This document shows positions 25,050 to 31,576 of a DNA stretch of 31,576 nucleotides, piece after piece. The stretch is from Syntrophaceae bacterium UBA5619 (GTDB lineage Bacteria > Desulfobacterota > Syntrophia > Syntrophales > UBA5619). Each line of letters starts with the position of its first letter. Position 1 is the stretch's first letter. The notes below the pieces were generated by a model. It worked only from the letters and a program-made list of their open reading frames with translations, was not told the origin of the DNA and did not search any database. The position numbers and the translations under genes are program-made. The stretch lies in assembly GCA_002424545.1 (NCBI GenBank), contig DIKL01000032.1, positions 1 through 31,576 on the forward strand, written 5' to 3'.

Positions 25050-25520
25050 TTGTCGATATTTGCATGGATAACGTTTGTCCTTTGCGGCGGTGCGGTTTTT
25101 CTACGGTACGCGATAACGGGAGATAGCCGGTTTCTGATCTACGCGATCCCCGGACTGATCCTTCTCATCGTCCTGCCGATGACCCTGGGTTGGATGAGCC
25201 GCAGGAGCTACGCCAAGGCCGAAGGGGAGTACGAGCAAAAGGCCAAGAGATACCGGATCGGCCAGATCGGCGAATCGACCCGCGGGCGGGCGGTCCGGAT
25301 CACGGGAAATGTTGAAAAGGTCCGATTCAGGTGGCTCAACCGGCCCCATTTCCAGGTGAAGGATGACACGGGAACCATCCGCGTCATCCTGTTCACATCG
25401 CCTTCGGAACGCATCGGCGTAGGAGACAGGGTAGAGGTCCTGGGGATGGTCATGAAGAACATCTTCGACCGTCACGGCCAGGCCGTTTCCGCCGTCAGCA
25501 TCAAGAAAACAGGCTCGTAA
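25050..25520 (+). CDS. Small membrane protein with OB-fold-like domain
   Basis: 156 residues. Two N-terminal hydrophobic segments (about 3-20, FAWITFVLCGGAVFLRYA, and 28-47, FLIYAIPGLILLIVLPMTLG). A charged linker (SYAKAEGEYEQKAKRYR) is followed by a soluble beta domain from about 75 with TRGRAVRITGNVEKVRF, HFQVKDDTGTIRVILF and IGVGDRVEVLGMVMK, the pattern of a nucleic-acid-type OB fold. OB folds on membrane proteins can also bind peptides or sugars, so no ligand is assigned. The start is a TTG 19 nt after focA with GGGCGGGGG before it; there is no in-frame ATG until residue 44. Function unknown; cotranscription with focA is likely. Confidence 0.7.
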   Translation: MSIFAWITFVLCGGAVFLRYAITGDSRFLIYAIPGLILLIVLPMTLGWMSRRSYAKAEGEYEQKAKRYRIGQIGESTRGRAVRITGNVEKVRFRWLNRPHFQVKDDTGTIRVILFTSPSERIGVGDRVEVLGMVMKNIFDRHGQAVSAVSIKKTGS

Positions 25521-25545
25521 GAGCCATCATCAAAGGGAGGTTGTC

Positions 25546-25689
25546 ATGGATTCATTGGAAGCGAGGTTTCTGCTGGGGTTCATCCTGCTCGGCATTGCGC
25601 CGGTCATTGCAGTTTTCGGAACGGGGATCACGATTGGATTGATGATCTTGGGTATGTTGATCGCGGCTTCGGCCGCGTTTTCCACCTGA
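25546..25689 (+). CDS. 47-residue hydrophobic membrane peptide
   Basis: A short gene with an excellent ribosome site (AAAGGGAGG, 5 nt before the ATG), 25 nt after the OB-fold protein. The product starts MDSLEARFLLGF and is hydrophobic almost throughout (FILLGIAPVIAVFG then ITIGLMILGMLIAASAA), giving one long or two short membrane helices and no charged residue after R7. It ends just before a strong hairpin, so it appears to be the last gene of the formate operon. No family recognised. It could be a small accessory subunit of the channel or of the OB-fold protein (inference). Confidence 0.65.
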   Translation: MDSLEARFLLGFILLGIAPVIAVFGTGITIGLMILGMLIAASAAFST

Positions 25690-25705
25690 GAAAATCCGTA
25701 TCTCG

Positions 25706-25745
25706 GCGGGAACAAGGCGATCCAAAAGGATCGCCTTGTTCCCGC
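25706..25745. terminator. 18-bp perfect hairpin closing the formate operon
   Basis: GCGGGAACAAGGCGATCC (25706-25723) and its exact complement (25728-25745) around an AAAA loop. It sits between the convergent 47-residue gene (plus) and the hypothetical gene ending at 25777 (minus), so it can serve both directions. There is no immediate T tract. Confidence 0.6.
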
Positions 25746-25776
25746 ATCAACGGTTTTCATTACCAAAACGCGGCTT

Positions 25777-26031
25777 TCAGCTTGCGAAAGCCTCTTTGAT
25801 TTCTCGTTTCCAGATGCAGAGCATCTTGCCGCCGTGGAGCTGGCACTGAACCAGCTCCCATTCATGGGATCCCTCAGCGTCAAGGATCTTCTTTAAATGA
25901 TCGAGACCGTGCTCCGGGAGTTCCGGAAGAGAATTCACCTTGCAGGTGCCGGCATTGTTGCAGGCAACCTCGGCTGGGGGTACGATCTTGTCCAAATCCA
26001 GCATCGTCGTCTTGTAATCCCATCTTGCCAT
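25777..26031 (-). CDS. Small Cys-containing hypothetical protein
   Basis: 84 residues, soluble, with no signal peptide or membrane segment. It reads MARWDYKTTMLDLDKIVPPAEVACNNAG, then TCKVNSLPELPEHGLDHLKKILDAEGSHEWELVQCQLHGGKMLCIWKREI. Four cysteines (C24, C30, C63 and C71 or so) could bind metal or stay as free thiols. The WELVQCQLHGGKMLCIWKRE part resembles small DUF4177-like beta folds, but I do not claim membership. GGAGG lies 8 nt before the ATG and a good promoter is present upstream, so expression is likely. Function unknown. Confidence 0.7.
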   Translation of the reverse strand: MARWDYKTTMLDLDKIVPPAEVACNNAGTCKVNSLPELPEHGLDHLKKILDAEGSHEWELVQCQLHGGKMLCIWKREIKEAFAS

Positions 26032-26116
26032 GACTTATACCTCCAGGATATTTTTAAAATCTTTGGATCTTCATCGCCACGCTGCCGCCTCTGATCAGGC
26101 CTTGCCTTGTTGAACA

Positions 26117-26146
26117 ACCATAATGCAAGACAGTATCGTCTGTCAA
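26117..26146 (-). promoter_or_regulatory. Candidate sigma-70 promoter of the 84-residue hypothetical gene
   Basis: Minus strand TTGACA (26141-26146, perfect) with an 18-nt spacer to TATGGT (26117-26122). It gives a leader of about 80 nt. The -35 and -10 hexamers are identical to those of the hpf promoter at 5647-5675. Confidence 0.45.
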
Positions 26147-26170
26147 CGGAAAACCGGCATCGCCGATAGT

Positions 26171-27829
26171 TTATGTCCCCGGAAGAACCAGTTTGCGACC
26201 GATATAAAGCGGGTCCGGATGTTTCAGATCGTTGAGTTTCATCAAAACACGGGTCGTCGTACCGTGTTTTACCGCAATCGCACTGAGCGTATCTCCCCTC
26301 TTGACCCGGTATACGATCTTCTTGGAAATTGCGGCGGGAGAATCTTCCAACTTCCCCGGCTGATTTTCCGCCTCTTCTTTCTTGGTCGTCTTCGCCCCGG
26401 GAACCTTCAGGAACCGACCCGCAAGGAGCCGATCGGCAAGCTTCATATCGTTCAATTTCAGGAGCGCCCCAATGGCGGTTCCATGGCGGACGGCAATTTT
26501 CCCCAGGGTATCCCCCTTCCGGACGCGGTAACGCACCTCCCCTTCCCGGGGGGAAGTCCCCTTTCCGGTAATCGCAGTGCCGGCTCTGTCCGCCGCCCCG
26601 ACCGTTTCTTCCGTTCGCCTCTCCTTGAAATCATCGTCGGACCTTCCCGATGGTTTTGGCGCCGTTTTTGGCTCCGAAACCAGCTCCGCATACAGCGGCA
26701 GAGGCGGGATGAATTCAACAACCGCTTTGGCGATCGCCGCCGCAATTCGTGACCGAAAAGCATCGCTCCGCAGGAGCCTCTCCTCTTTCTCGTTGGAAAT
26801 ATAGGCGGTTTCAATCAGAACCGAGGGAATCTCCGGAAGCTTCAGAACACGAAACGGGGCTTCCTGGACCGTTGTAAATTTGAGCGGATTCGCCCCTTCC
26901 AGGTGTTTCAAAAGCGCATTGCCGAAGGTTTTGGATTGGTTGAGGGTATGGTTCTGGAACATATCCAAGATAATCGGGTTTGAGTCATCGCTGCCTTCCC
27001 CGTTGGGAACGCCGCCGACGATGTCGGCCAGGTTTTCGTCTTGCGCAAGAATCCGTGCAGCCTCGCTGCTCGCCCCGCCCGTGGAGAGAGAATAGACCGA
27101 ACTGCCCCCGACCTGCCGGTTTCTTGCGGCATCCGCATGAACGCTTACAAAAAGATGCGCCCCGTATTCCCTGGCAATCTGAACCCGCTTGTTGAAGGAG
27201 ACATAGTAGTCATCGTCGCGGGTCAGAAATGCGCGGTACCCTTCCCGCCCGTTGAGAATTTCCCGCAGCTTTCTGGCGATCGAAAGCACCACGTCCTTTT
27301 CCAAGGTTCCCCGTCTTCCGACCGCCCCCGGCGCATCCCCCCCATGTCCGGGGTCGATCACGACAATCCGGTCTTTTCTGGTAATTTTGACCCTTTCGCG
27401 CGCTTCGCTCTCCTGCCGGACAACCTCGGGCAGAACGATGTCGACAACGATCCGGAACGGCTGATCCTGAATTTTCCGCAATTTGAAAACGGTCGTCTGC
27501 GCCTGGGTGGGGATCGACAACGAGACGCGGACCCCCGAAGGGGGAACGGGGAAAACGGCGACCTGGGTCACGCCGGGTTTGTTCAACGGGATGAGTGCCG
27601 GAATATGCGACGCAACGGTCGTGTTCTCCAGATCGACGGCAATTCCCTGCCGGTCCTTTTCTACGGTGAACGTGCAATCCTCGCTCGCATCGATGACAAC
27701 CCGGGTATGGTCCGGGGCCACCCAGTGGCGGATGTTGAGGATCTGATTCTCGGCCAGGGCGAAAGAGGGCCCGCCGAATCCGAAGATCCAGATGAACATT
27801 GCCCAAAAGATTTTTTCAGCGCGGGCCAT
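26171..27829 (-). CDS. N-acetylmuramoyl-L-alanine amidase with AMIN and two LysM domains
   Basis: A 552-residue secreted cell-wall amidase of the AmiB/AmiC type. Signal peptide 1-26 (ends SFALA); AMIN domain about 28-132 that targets it to the septum or peptidoglycan; Amidase_3 domain about 154-372 with zinc ligands H162 (IDPGHGG), E177 and H231 (SVHADA) and catalytic E340 (VLIETAYISN); LysM repeats at 434-477 and 507-550 (YRVRKGDTLGKIA and YRVKRGDTLSAIA). All catalytic residues are kept. Two C-terminal LysM domains add to the E. coli AmiC layout. Transcribed from its own promoter. Confidence 0.95.
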   Translation of the reverse strand: MARAEKIFWAMFIWIFGFGGPSFALAENQILNIRHWVAPDHTRVVIDASEDCTFTVEKDRQGIAVDLENTTVASHIPALIPLNKPGVTQVAVFPVPPSGVRVSLSIPTQAQTTVFKLRKIQDQPFRIVVDIVLPEVVRQESEARERVKITRKDRIVVIDPGHGGDAPGAVGRRGTLEKDVVLSIARKLREILNGREGYRAFLTRDDDYYVSFNKRVQIAREYGAHLFVSVHADAARNRQVGGSSVYSLSTGGASSEAARILAQDENLADIVGGVPNGEGSDDSNPIILDMFQNHTLNQSKTFGNALLKHLEGANPLKFTTVQEAPFRVLKLPEIPSVLIETAYISNEKEERLLRSDAFRSRIAAAIAKAVVEFIPPLPLYAELVSEPKTAPKPSGRSDDDFKERRTEETVGAADRAGTAITGKGTSPREGEVRYRVRKGDTLGKIAVRHGTAIGALLKLNDMKLADRLLAGRFLKVPGAKTTKKEEAENQPGKLEDSPAAISKKIVYRVKRGDTLSAIAVKHGTTTRVLMKLNDLKHPDPLYIGRKLVLPGT

Positions 27830-27864
27830 ATCGGCATCCTGAAGATTTCGTCAAATTCCGCGGC

Positions 27865-27893
27865 AGTGTACCAGCTCAAGCGGACAAATTCAA
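27865..27893 (-). promoter_or_regulatory. Candidate sigma-70 promoter of the amidase gene
   Basis: Minus strand TTGAAT (27888-27893), 17-nt spacer, TACACT (27865-27870), both four of six to consensus. Start near 27858, leader about 30 nt, with AGGAT before the ATG. Confidence 0.45.
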
Positions 27894-28054
27894 CCTTGAT
27901 CGTGAAAAGGGATTGACAATACGAATCTTTGATGGCATGGATACCGCCGCCGGGAAATCCGCTCGGCCGCCGCATGGATAAAGGTTGAATCGTCACCCGA
28001 TCCATAGTAAGAAATAAGCGGCATGCACGTTGGCCGCGGAAAATTCGCGACAGG

Positions 28055-28131
28055 GGGCGATTAGCTCAGTTGGATAGAGCGCTGGTCTCCGGAACCAGAG
28101 GCCGTGGGTTCAAGTCCCACATCGCCTACCA
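28055..28131 (+). tRNA. tRNA-Arg(CCG)
   Basis: A 77-nt cloverleaf. Acceptor GGGCGAT/ATCGCCT (G-U at the first pair); D arm GCTC/GAGC; anticodon stem CTGGT/ACCAG with loop CTCCGGA, so the anticodon is CCG (28089-28091) reading CGG Arg. T arm GTGGG-TTCAAGT-CCCAC; CCA encoded at 28129-28131. No integrase gene or duplicated 3' end adjoins it, so it is not evidently an island attachment site. Confidence 0.96.
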
Positions 28132-28135
28132 AGAA

Positions 28136-28168
28136 AAAAGGGGTTAGAGAAGATTTCTAACCCCTTTT
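28136..28168. terminator. Intrinsic terminator after tRNA-Arg
   Basis: A 13-bp perfect stem, AAAAGGGGTTAGA/TCTAACCCCTTTT with a 7-nt loop, ends in TTTTCGTTT. It begins 4 nt after the tRNA CCA and is symmetric enough to work in both directions. Confidence 0.85.
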
Positions 28169-28171
28169 CGT

Positions 28172-28188
28172 TTGTCGTCATACGACAA
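28172..28188. repeat. 17-bp inverted repeat downstream of the terminator
   Basis: TTGTCGT-CAT-ACGACAA, perfect 7-bp arms around 3 bp, 4 nt after the tRNA terminator. It could be an operator for the downstream AMIN gene or a chance palindrome. About 250 bp from here to the next gene hold no other gene; a perfect -35 (TTGACA, 28250-28255) is present without a good -10. Confidence 0.35.
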
Positions 28189-28425
28189 TCCGCTCGAAGC
28201 GACCGGAATCAAATCCCCTCCCGCCGCCACGGGCCGAGATTCATTTACCTTGACAAACAAGTTTTCACGCCGGTAAACAATACCAAGAACACGAACGGAC
28301 ATATGCCGGACGGGCAAGCGGCTTGGAACGCTTTCCGTGGGATCCGGCAGCCCCGTTTTTATTTGTCTCTCCAACCTGCAGCGCCGGGTGGAAACCGCCT
28401 GCTTGCCGAGAAAGGGATGGCCGCG

Positions 28426-29163
28426 ATGAAAACGATCCGCATGGTCCCGCTCATCCTGTTTTCCGCAATCGCCGTATGCTTTGCCGCCGTATGCATTGCC
28501 GCGGACTGGGGAACGATCCTGTACACCCGCTCGGAAACCGTCATCAGCGAAAAGAGAACCGTGAAGTCCAGGATCAAGGGACATCTGAAAGAGAACCAGG
28601 CCGTCAGGGCGGATTTTCTAAAAGACCACTGGTATGCCGTGTTTCCGGTCAACGCCGGGCAGAGAAATGAAAAAAAGGCGCTCGGGTATGTTTACAAAGA
28701 GCGCCTGACGGCCCAAAAACCCGAAGCGGCCACGGCGGCGGCCGAAACCCCCAAAAAGCGTGAGCCCTTTCCTGATAAAACAAAACCGGCCGTTTCGGAT
28801 CAGAAGCCGGTCATCGCCGTCAAGAGCCTGCGCTTCAAAGCAAGGGACAACGGGCGGGATTCGATCTTCATCGAGTTCGACCGCTTTTACGCGCCGTCGA
28901 TCACCTCGATCGAAGGGGACAAGCCGCGGATCGTCCTGGACCTTGAAAACGTCACGTCTTTCCGGGTGGAGAAGAACCTCATCCAGGTGGACGGCGAGCA
29001 TATCCGGCAAATCCGCGCCGCCCTGGACCGCAAAACACGCAAGGCGCGAATCGTTCTCGATCTGGAACCCCTGAAGGATTATTACGTTCAGCCTGAATTT
29101 GCGCGGAAAGAAAACCTCTACTCGCTGCACGTCCTGGCGGAAGACAAAAAAAAGGAGCCTTGA
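28426..29163 (+). CDS. Secreted SH3-like/AMIN-domain protein
   Basis: 245 residues. Signal peptide about 1-26 (LFSAIAVCFAAVCIAADWG). An SH3-like bacterial wall-binding region follows (28-93, ILYTRSETVISEKRTVKSRIKGHLKENQ to GYVYKERL), then a Lys/Pro/Ala linker (95-128) and an AMIN-type beta domain (about 130-238, AVKSLRFKARDNGRDSIFIEFDRFYAPSI to RKARIVLDLEPLKDYYVQP). There is no catalytic domain, so it probably binds peptidoglycan or a secretin-like partner. The start is the ATG at 28426, 9 nt after GAAAGGG; the ATG at 28417 is too close to it. AMIN also occurs in the amidase across the tRNA gene, a possible functional pair (inference). Confidence 0.8.
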   Translation: MKTIRMVPLILFSAIAVCFAAVCIAADWGTILYTRSETVISEKRTVKSRIKGHLKENQAVRADFLKDHWYAVFPVNAGQRNEKKALGYVYKERLTAQKPEAATAAAETPKKREPFPDKTKPAVSDQKPVIAVKSLRFKARDNGRDSIFIEFDRFYAPSITSIEGDKPRIVLDLENVTSFRVEKNLIQVDGEHIRQIRAALDRKTRKARIVLDLEPLKDYYVQPEFARKENLYSLHVLAEDKKKEP

Positions 29164-29173
29164 GAGGCTCCTT
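29152..29173 (+). terminator. Hairpin overlapping the AMIN gene stop codon
   Basis: AAGGAGCCT/AGGCTCCTT (29152-29160, 29165-29173) with loop TGAG, so the stop codon lies in the loop. No T tract follows; it is probably a weak or processing-type transcript end. Confidence 0.45.
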
Positions 29174-29200
29174 GAGAACTTTGAAAAACGCGCCTTCTGG

Positions 29201-29269
29201 GTCATTCCCGCGCAGGCGGGAATCCAGGAGTTCTTGAAAAGACCGGATTTCCGTTTTCACGGGAATGAC
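29201..29269. repeat. REP-like inverted repeat pair
   Basis: Two palindromic units of the widespread GTCATTCCCGC...GCGGGAAT type face each other. GTCATTCCCG (29201-29210, with its own GCGGGAATCC arm by 29224) is matched by CGGGAATGAC at 29260-29269. The 69-bp unit sits between the convergent AMIN gene and the O-antigen ligase-like gene, the usual place for REP/BIME elements. No second copy is in the window. Confidence 0.7.
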
Positions 29270-29337
29270 AAATTGCCAAGTTTCGAGGTCAATTCAAGTG
29301 TCTCAACAGTTCCAGGATATAAGTCGCTTCCGCGGCG

Positions 29338-31576
29338 TCATTTCCACGAGATTTCGAAGCGGAACGGCAGCTCGCGGAGGTCGGCCGGCGGCTTCGCATC
29401 CCAGGCCGTCAGCCGGAACTCGTGCTCTCCCGGCAGGCATGCCGGCCTCACCTCCCCTTCCCAGGACGGCCCCTTCCAGACCTCCAGGAATTTCCCGTCC
29501 ATGTCGAGCGACCAGACCGTCCCCCGCTCCCCGGAAAAGCGAACCGCCGCCCGCTCCACCGGCTGAGACACGCGAAAGACGGCCCGCCACGTGGGTTTCC
29601 CCGATCTCACCCCCATCCATTTCCAGGCGTCGTGGACGATCCCGTTCATGGAATAGAGGTCGATCTTCTTCTCGAGCATCTCGAGCTGGACCCGGTCGGC
29701 CGCCGTTCCGGTCCGCACCCGGAGCAGATCGCGCAGCCGGATCCAGGCGGGAAAGTGCTGGCTGTTGAGGTTCAGCGTCCGGTTCAGCCACCAGACGGCC
29801 CGGGCGGGATCCCCCTGCTCCGCGGCCAGGATGCCCAGATAGTAGGACTGCCGGACCGGGTCGCCTTTCTTCGCCTTCATCTCGGCCTCGATGCGCGAGG
29901 AGAGGACCCGCGCGTTCCCCCATTTGGCCGCGGTGTCCCCGCGCCGCTCGATCGCCTGCATCGCCCGGACGATTTCCTCCCTTGCCAGCAGCACGCCGGG
30001 ATGCTCCGGGTCCAGCGACGCGATCTTACGCACCTCCGGGCTCTTTTTGGCATCCATCCACGCCCCGGTTCGACCGAACTCCCGCCAGAGCCGATCGACC
30101 TGCCCGCCCCTCTCCCGCTCTCCCCGCCGGATCAGGTCCATCCCGGCCTCGCGGTGGTTCAGGTTCAGAAGGACGGCGGCCGCGCCCAGACGGCTCTCCG
30201 TATCCTCCGGCAGGAACTCGACAAGCTTTCCCGCCCCCCTCGCGCCCAGGTGAAGCACCAGGAGATCGGCGATGACCCCGGCCTTCTTCGGGTTCTGCCG
30301 GATGACCTCGCTGAAAGGCTTCTGCCATTCGTCGGCGGAGGCGACCGGCGCATGCTCGGCGTGCGCGGCCAGCGCGATGACGCCTTTTTCCATCCGCAGC
30401 CGGTTGTCGGCGGGCCGCAGCGACGCGGCCGTCCGAATGTACCCCAGGGCGCGTTCGAGATCCGCCGCCCGGTCCTTTCGGGAGCTGCTTTCCCGGAAAA
30501 AGCAGCTCCACGCCATCTCCCTCCAGGTCTGCCACGAGGTGGGGTTTCGCCGGAGCCCTTCGGCCGCAAGCGATAGCCTGGGGTCGGGCAGAATCTTCTC
30601 CTCCGCGAAAAGCAGCGCATCCTTCTCATCGGGCCTCAACCGGAGGCGCTCGGCCGTCCAAAGCCAATACGCGGCGTTTCCCGGCGCAAGGCCGCGGGCC
30701 GTTCGCAACTTGTCCGGCGCGGGATCCCGAAACGGGATGGTCGAATTCTGAAAGGTCCGGACCATCGCATCGGCGCGCCACGCCTGAATCACCGGACAGG
30801 CCGCGGCGGCGAGAACAATCAGGACCATCAACAGGCCAGCCCAGCTCCAGCCCCGGGAGAGCCTCAACGAAACGGCCGGCCCTTGATAACCCTCACCGCC
30901 CTGCCGGCCGGAATGGAGCGCCCGCCACGTGACGGCCAGGATCAGCGCCAGCAGCAGCGGGTTCGCCGGGATGTGCAGGTTGAAGTCGCTGAGCGAATGG
31001 ACGGCAATGGCCACAACCGCCCCGATCCCCCCGATCCCGACCCCGACGATGAAGTTGTCATGGCGGCTCCGCCAGCGGCCGACCGTCAGGATCAGAAAGG
31101 CCGTCAGCGCCGCGATCACCATGATCAGCCCGGGCCAACCGTATTCCGCCTTCAGCTCCACCCAGTCGTTGTGGGCATGGTCCACGATCTTTTCGAGGTG
31201 GACACTCTGATAGCTCGGGAAAACGTATTCGAAGGTCCCCGGCCCGGAGCCTGTCACCGGGAAATCCTGCCCCATCGTCCAGCCGTCTCGGGCCATCGCG
31301 ATGCGGTCCTCCAGGCCGGCGTCAAAGGTCCTCAGACGCTCCACGAGCCGGTCCGTGGCCACATAACCGACGTAGGACAACACCAGCGCCAGCAGAACCA
31401 TCAGGACGAACCCCTGGCGGCTCCGGAAATAACGGGCCAGGATCAGCCCCAGCATGAACACGATGCCGCAGACCAGCGAGAGGGCTGCCCCGCGCGAGGC
31501 GCTGCCTAAGAGCGCCGCCAGCATCAGCGCCACGGCCAGCGCCACCAGAACGCCCCGGTAGCCGAAAACCCCGGCC
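29338..31576 (-). CDS. O-antigen ligase/polymerase-like (Wzy_C) membrane protein, 5' end beyond the window
   Basis: At least 745 residues; the frame stays open to base 31576, so the N terminus and first helices are missing. The visible N-terminal part has several membrane helices (ALAVALMLAALLGSASRGAALSL; GFVLMVLLALVLSYVGYVA; further helices to about residue 270). The large Wzy_C loop contains GSGPGTFEYVFPSYQS and VDHAHNDWVELKAEYGWPG, whose histidine region is the signature of WaaL/Wzy-type glycan ligases and polymerases. The remaining 450 residues are a soluble, helical, Arg-rich TPR-like domain (RAADLERALGYIRTAASLRPADNRL, WLNRTLNLNSQHFPAW). It ends in a beta-rich segment. Likely role: surface polysaccharide or glycoprotein assembly; the acceptor is unknown. 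Confidence 0.85.
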   Translation of the reverse strand, partial: AGVFGYRGVLVALAVALMLAALLGSASRGAALSLVCGIVFMLGLILARYFRSRQGFVLMVLLALVLSYVGYVATDRLVERLRTFDAGLEDRIAMARDGWTMGQDFPVTGSGPGTFEYVFPSYQSVHLEKIVDHAHNDWVELKAEYGWPGLIMVIAALTAFLILTVGRWRSRHDNFIVGVGIGGIGAVVAIAVHSLSDFNLHIPANPLLLALILAVTWRALHSGRQGGEGYQGPAVSLRLSRGWSWAGLLMVLIVLAAAACPVIQAWRADAMVRTFQNSTIPFRDPAPDKLRTARGLAPGNAAYWLWTAERLRLRPDEKDALLFAEEKILPDPRLSLAAEGLRRNPTSWQTWREMAWSCFFRESSSRKDRAADLERALGYIRTAASLRPADNRLRMEKGVIALAAHAEHAPVASADEWQKPFSEVIRQNPKKAGVIADLLVLHLGARGAGKLVEFLPEDTESRLGAAAVLLNLNHREAGMDLIRRGERERGGQVDRLWREFGRTGAWMDAKKSPEVRKIASLDPEHPGVLLAREEIVRAMQAIERRGDTAAKWGNARVLSSRIEAEMKAKKGDPVRQSYYLGILAAEQGDPARAVWWLNRTLNLNSQHFPAWIRLRDLLRVRTGTAADRVQLEMLEKKIDLYSMNGIVHDAWKWMGVRSGKPTWRAVFRVSQPVERAAVRFSGERGTVWSLDMDGKFLEVWKGPSWEGEVRPACLPGEHEFRLTAWDAKPPADLRELPFRFEISWK

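Noticed and set aside
27913..27942. TTGACA upstream of tRNA-Arg as its promoter
   Set aside because: The hexamer is perfect, but spacings of 16-18 bp lead to GCATGG, CATGGA or ATGGAT, which are poor -10 sequences, and it is about 140 bp from the tRNA.
28055..28131. tRNA-Arg as an integrated-element attachment site
   Set aside because: No integrase gene nearby and no second copy of the tRNA 3' end in the window. The xerD gene is 15 kb away and is of the housekeeping type.

Overview
The window reads as chromosome from a Gram-negative, strictly anaerobic, formate-metabolising bacterium. The best guess is a deltaproteobacterial syntroph of the Syntrophus/Smithella (Syntrophales) type. The reasons are the Lpt/Kdo lipopolysaccharide genes, the classic proteobacterial lptC-lptA-lptB-rpoN-hpf-ptsN-rapZ gene order, a selenocysteine formate dehydrogenase joined to NuoE/NuoF-like diaphorase subunits, and a formate channel. 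The taxonomic call is inference from gene content, not from a search.

Left part (1-13.7 kb). On the minus strand coaBC, a family-4 uracil-DNA glycosylase and the start of an NfeD-type membrane serine protease form one overlapping operon. A divergent M23 peptidase gene (plus strand) runs tail to tail into rapZ. From 13.7 kb down to 3.7 kb the minus strand carries xerD, a membrane-anchored TPR protein, kdsA, kdsC, lptC, lptA, lptB, rpoN, hpf, ptsN and rapZ: Kdo synthesis, LPS export, sigma-54 and the nitrogen-type PTS/hibernation genes. A strong sigma-70-like promoter lies between rpoN and hpf.

Centre (13.7-25.7 kb). A 630-bp divergent region carries a good sigma-54 -24/-12 element. It is followed on the plus strand by a long, tightly packed gene train: two tandem DRTGG-domain proteins, a GHKL ATPase, a third DRTGG-like protein, a PHP-domain phosphoesterase and a second GHKL ATPase. 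Next come a NuoE-like [2Fe-2S] subunit, an HndB-like subunit, a NuoF-GltD fusion flavoprotein and a formate dehydrogenase catalytic subunit. The dehydrogenase is interrupted in frame by a UGA at 22366-22368, which I read as selenocysteine: a SECIS-like hairpin with a GGUCU loop begins 11 nt downstream. A FocA-type formate channel, an OB-fold membrane protein and a 47-residue membrane peptide (not previously called because it is short) close the train, followed by an 18-bp perfect hairpin. Together they suggest a soluble NAD(P)H-linked, possibly electron-bifurcating formate dehydrogenase, its formate exit/entry channel, and a dedicated regulatory or assembly module of unknown mechanism.

Right part (25.7-31.6 kb). 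A small Cys-containing hypothetical protein and an AMIN/amidase_3/LysM cell-wall amidase (minus strand), each with a recognisable promoter. Then tRNA-Arg(CCG) with a strong terminator, an SH3-like/AMIN secreted protein, a REP-like inverted repeat pair, and the 3' part of an O-antigen ligase-like (Wzy_C) membrane protein with a long C-terminal helical region, cut by the window end. No insertion sequence, CRISPR array, prophage or integrative element was seen.
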